Part shown: piece after piece, positions 63,916 through 64,000 of the stretch
How the letters are laid out: the number at the start of each line of letters is the position of its first letter
Numbering within the stretch: the stretch's first letter is position 1
NCBI RefSeq assembly: GCF_028682635.1
Contig: NZ_JANHLK010000011.1
Location: forward strand, 124,001-188,000
Origin: Pseudomonas putida
GTDB taxonomy: Bacteria; Pseudomonadota; Gammaproteobacteria; Pseudomonadales; Pseudomonadaceae
Direction: 5' to 3'
Length of the DNA: 64,000 nucleotides
The notes under the pieces: generated by a model
Seen by the model: the letters and a program-made list of their open reading frames with translations, nothing else
The model's database searches: none
What the model was told of the DNA's origin: nothing
Made by a program: the position numbers and the translations under genes

Positions 63916-63926
63916 AGCACAAACAC

Positions 63927-63950
63927 TAAATTCCTTCCTCGGCCACTCGT
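63927..63950 (+). promoter_or_regulatory. PvdS iron-starvation box for a rightward gene at the window edge
   Basis: TAAAT (63927-63931), 16 bases, CGT (63948-63950) on the plus strand, pointing away from pvdP. It predicts a PvdS-controlled gene beginning at about 63990; in P. aeruginosa the corresponding gene is pvdM. Confidence 0.8.
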
Positions 63951-63989
63951 TCCCCCCAGATAGCAAAGGCGAACCTGACTGAGACGGCA

Positions 63990-64000
63990 ATGACAAAACC
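63990..64000 (+). CDS. Start of a rightward gene, probably pvdM (only first codons in window)
   Basis: ATG ACA AAA CC at the extreme edge, preceded by GAGACGGCA and a PvdS box 40 bases upstream. Only three codons are visible, so the identity as the dipeptidase-like pvdM rests on synteny with the P. aeruginosa locus and on the promoter, not on protein sequence. Confidence 0.4.

Overview
The window looks like a Pseudomonas chromosome, most likely of the fluorescens group. It has high GC, compact operons, many short REP/REPIN-type inverted repeats in the gaps, a phenylacetate (paa) cluster, a FecIRA citrate-iron system and the pyoverdine block pvdA-fpvI / pvdRT-opmQ / pvdP. I see no tRNA, rRNA, insertion sequence, prophage or CRISPR array. 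Species assignment is inference from gene content only.

Layout. 1-5.8 kb: end of a patatin-like lipase, queD, an alpha/beta hydrolase with an Asp nucleophile, codA, then a DapF-fold protein lacking both catalytic cysteines, divergent from an MFS transporter. 5.8-10 kb: fecA, fecR and fecI on the minus strand, transcribed fecI-fecR-fecA. 10.1-12.2 kb: an OmpR/EnvZ-type two-component pair. 12.3-13.3 kb: a small unknown protein coupled to a DUF3313 lipoprotein. 13.4-16.8 kb: tynA (aromatic amine oxidase) facing its likely activator feaR.

16.8-34.7 kb: phenylacetate catabolism in one block. It holds paaX and paaY (minus), paaFGHIJK, paaABCDE, a DUF485 protein with a PaaL-type permease, a PaaM-type porin and paaZ. 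TynA converts phenylethylamine to phenylacetaldehyde. PaaK activates phenylacetate, PaaABCE epoxidises the CoA ester, PaaG makes the oxepin, PaaZ opens the ring, and PaaJFH complete beta-oxidation. The aldehyde dehydrogenase joining TynA to PaaK is not here. A repeated GTATCGCTT-like element in both paa control regions is my candidate for the PaaX operator.

34.7-41.2 kb: a HigBA-type toxin-antitoxin pair; then LuxR regulator, class III aminotransferase and polyamine-type binding protein (minus); then a divergent crotonase-thiolase pair. 41.5-50.5 kb: EmrAB-like efflux, AhpD-like protein, MscS channel with a cNMP-type domain, ycaC and a paralogue, pirin, LysR regulator, thioesterase. 50.5-54.9 kb: a BvgS/EvgS-like hybrid kinase with its NarL-type regulator and a degenerate receiver protein.

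55.1-64 kb: pyoverdine genes. pvdA and fpvI (minus), pvdR-pvdT-opmQ (plus), pvdP (minus), and the first codons of a rightward gene, probably pvdM. Four matches to the PvdS box TAAAT-N16-CGT sit before pvdA, pvdR, pvdP and that last gene. The order matches the P. aeruginosa locus except that fpvR is missing between fpvI and pvdR.
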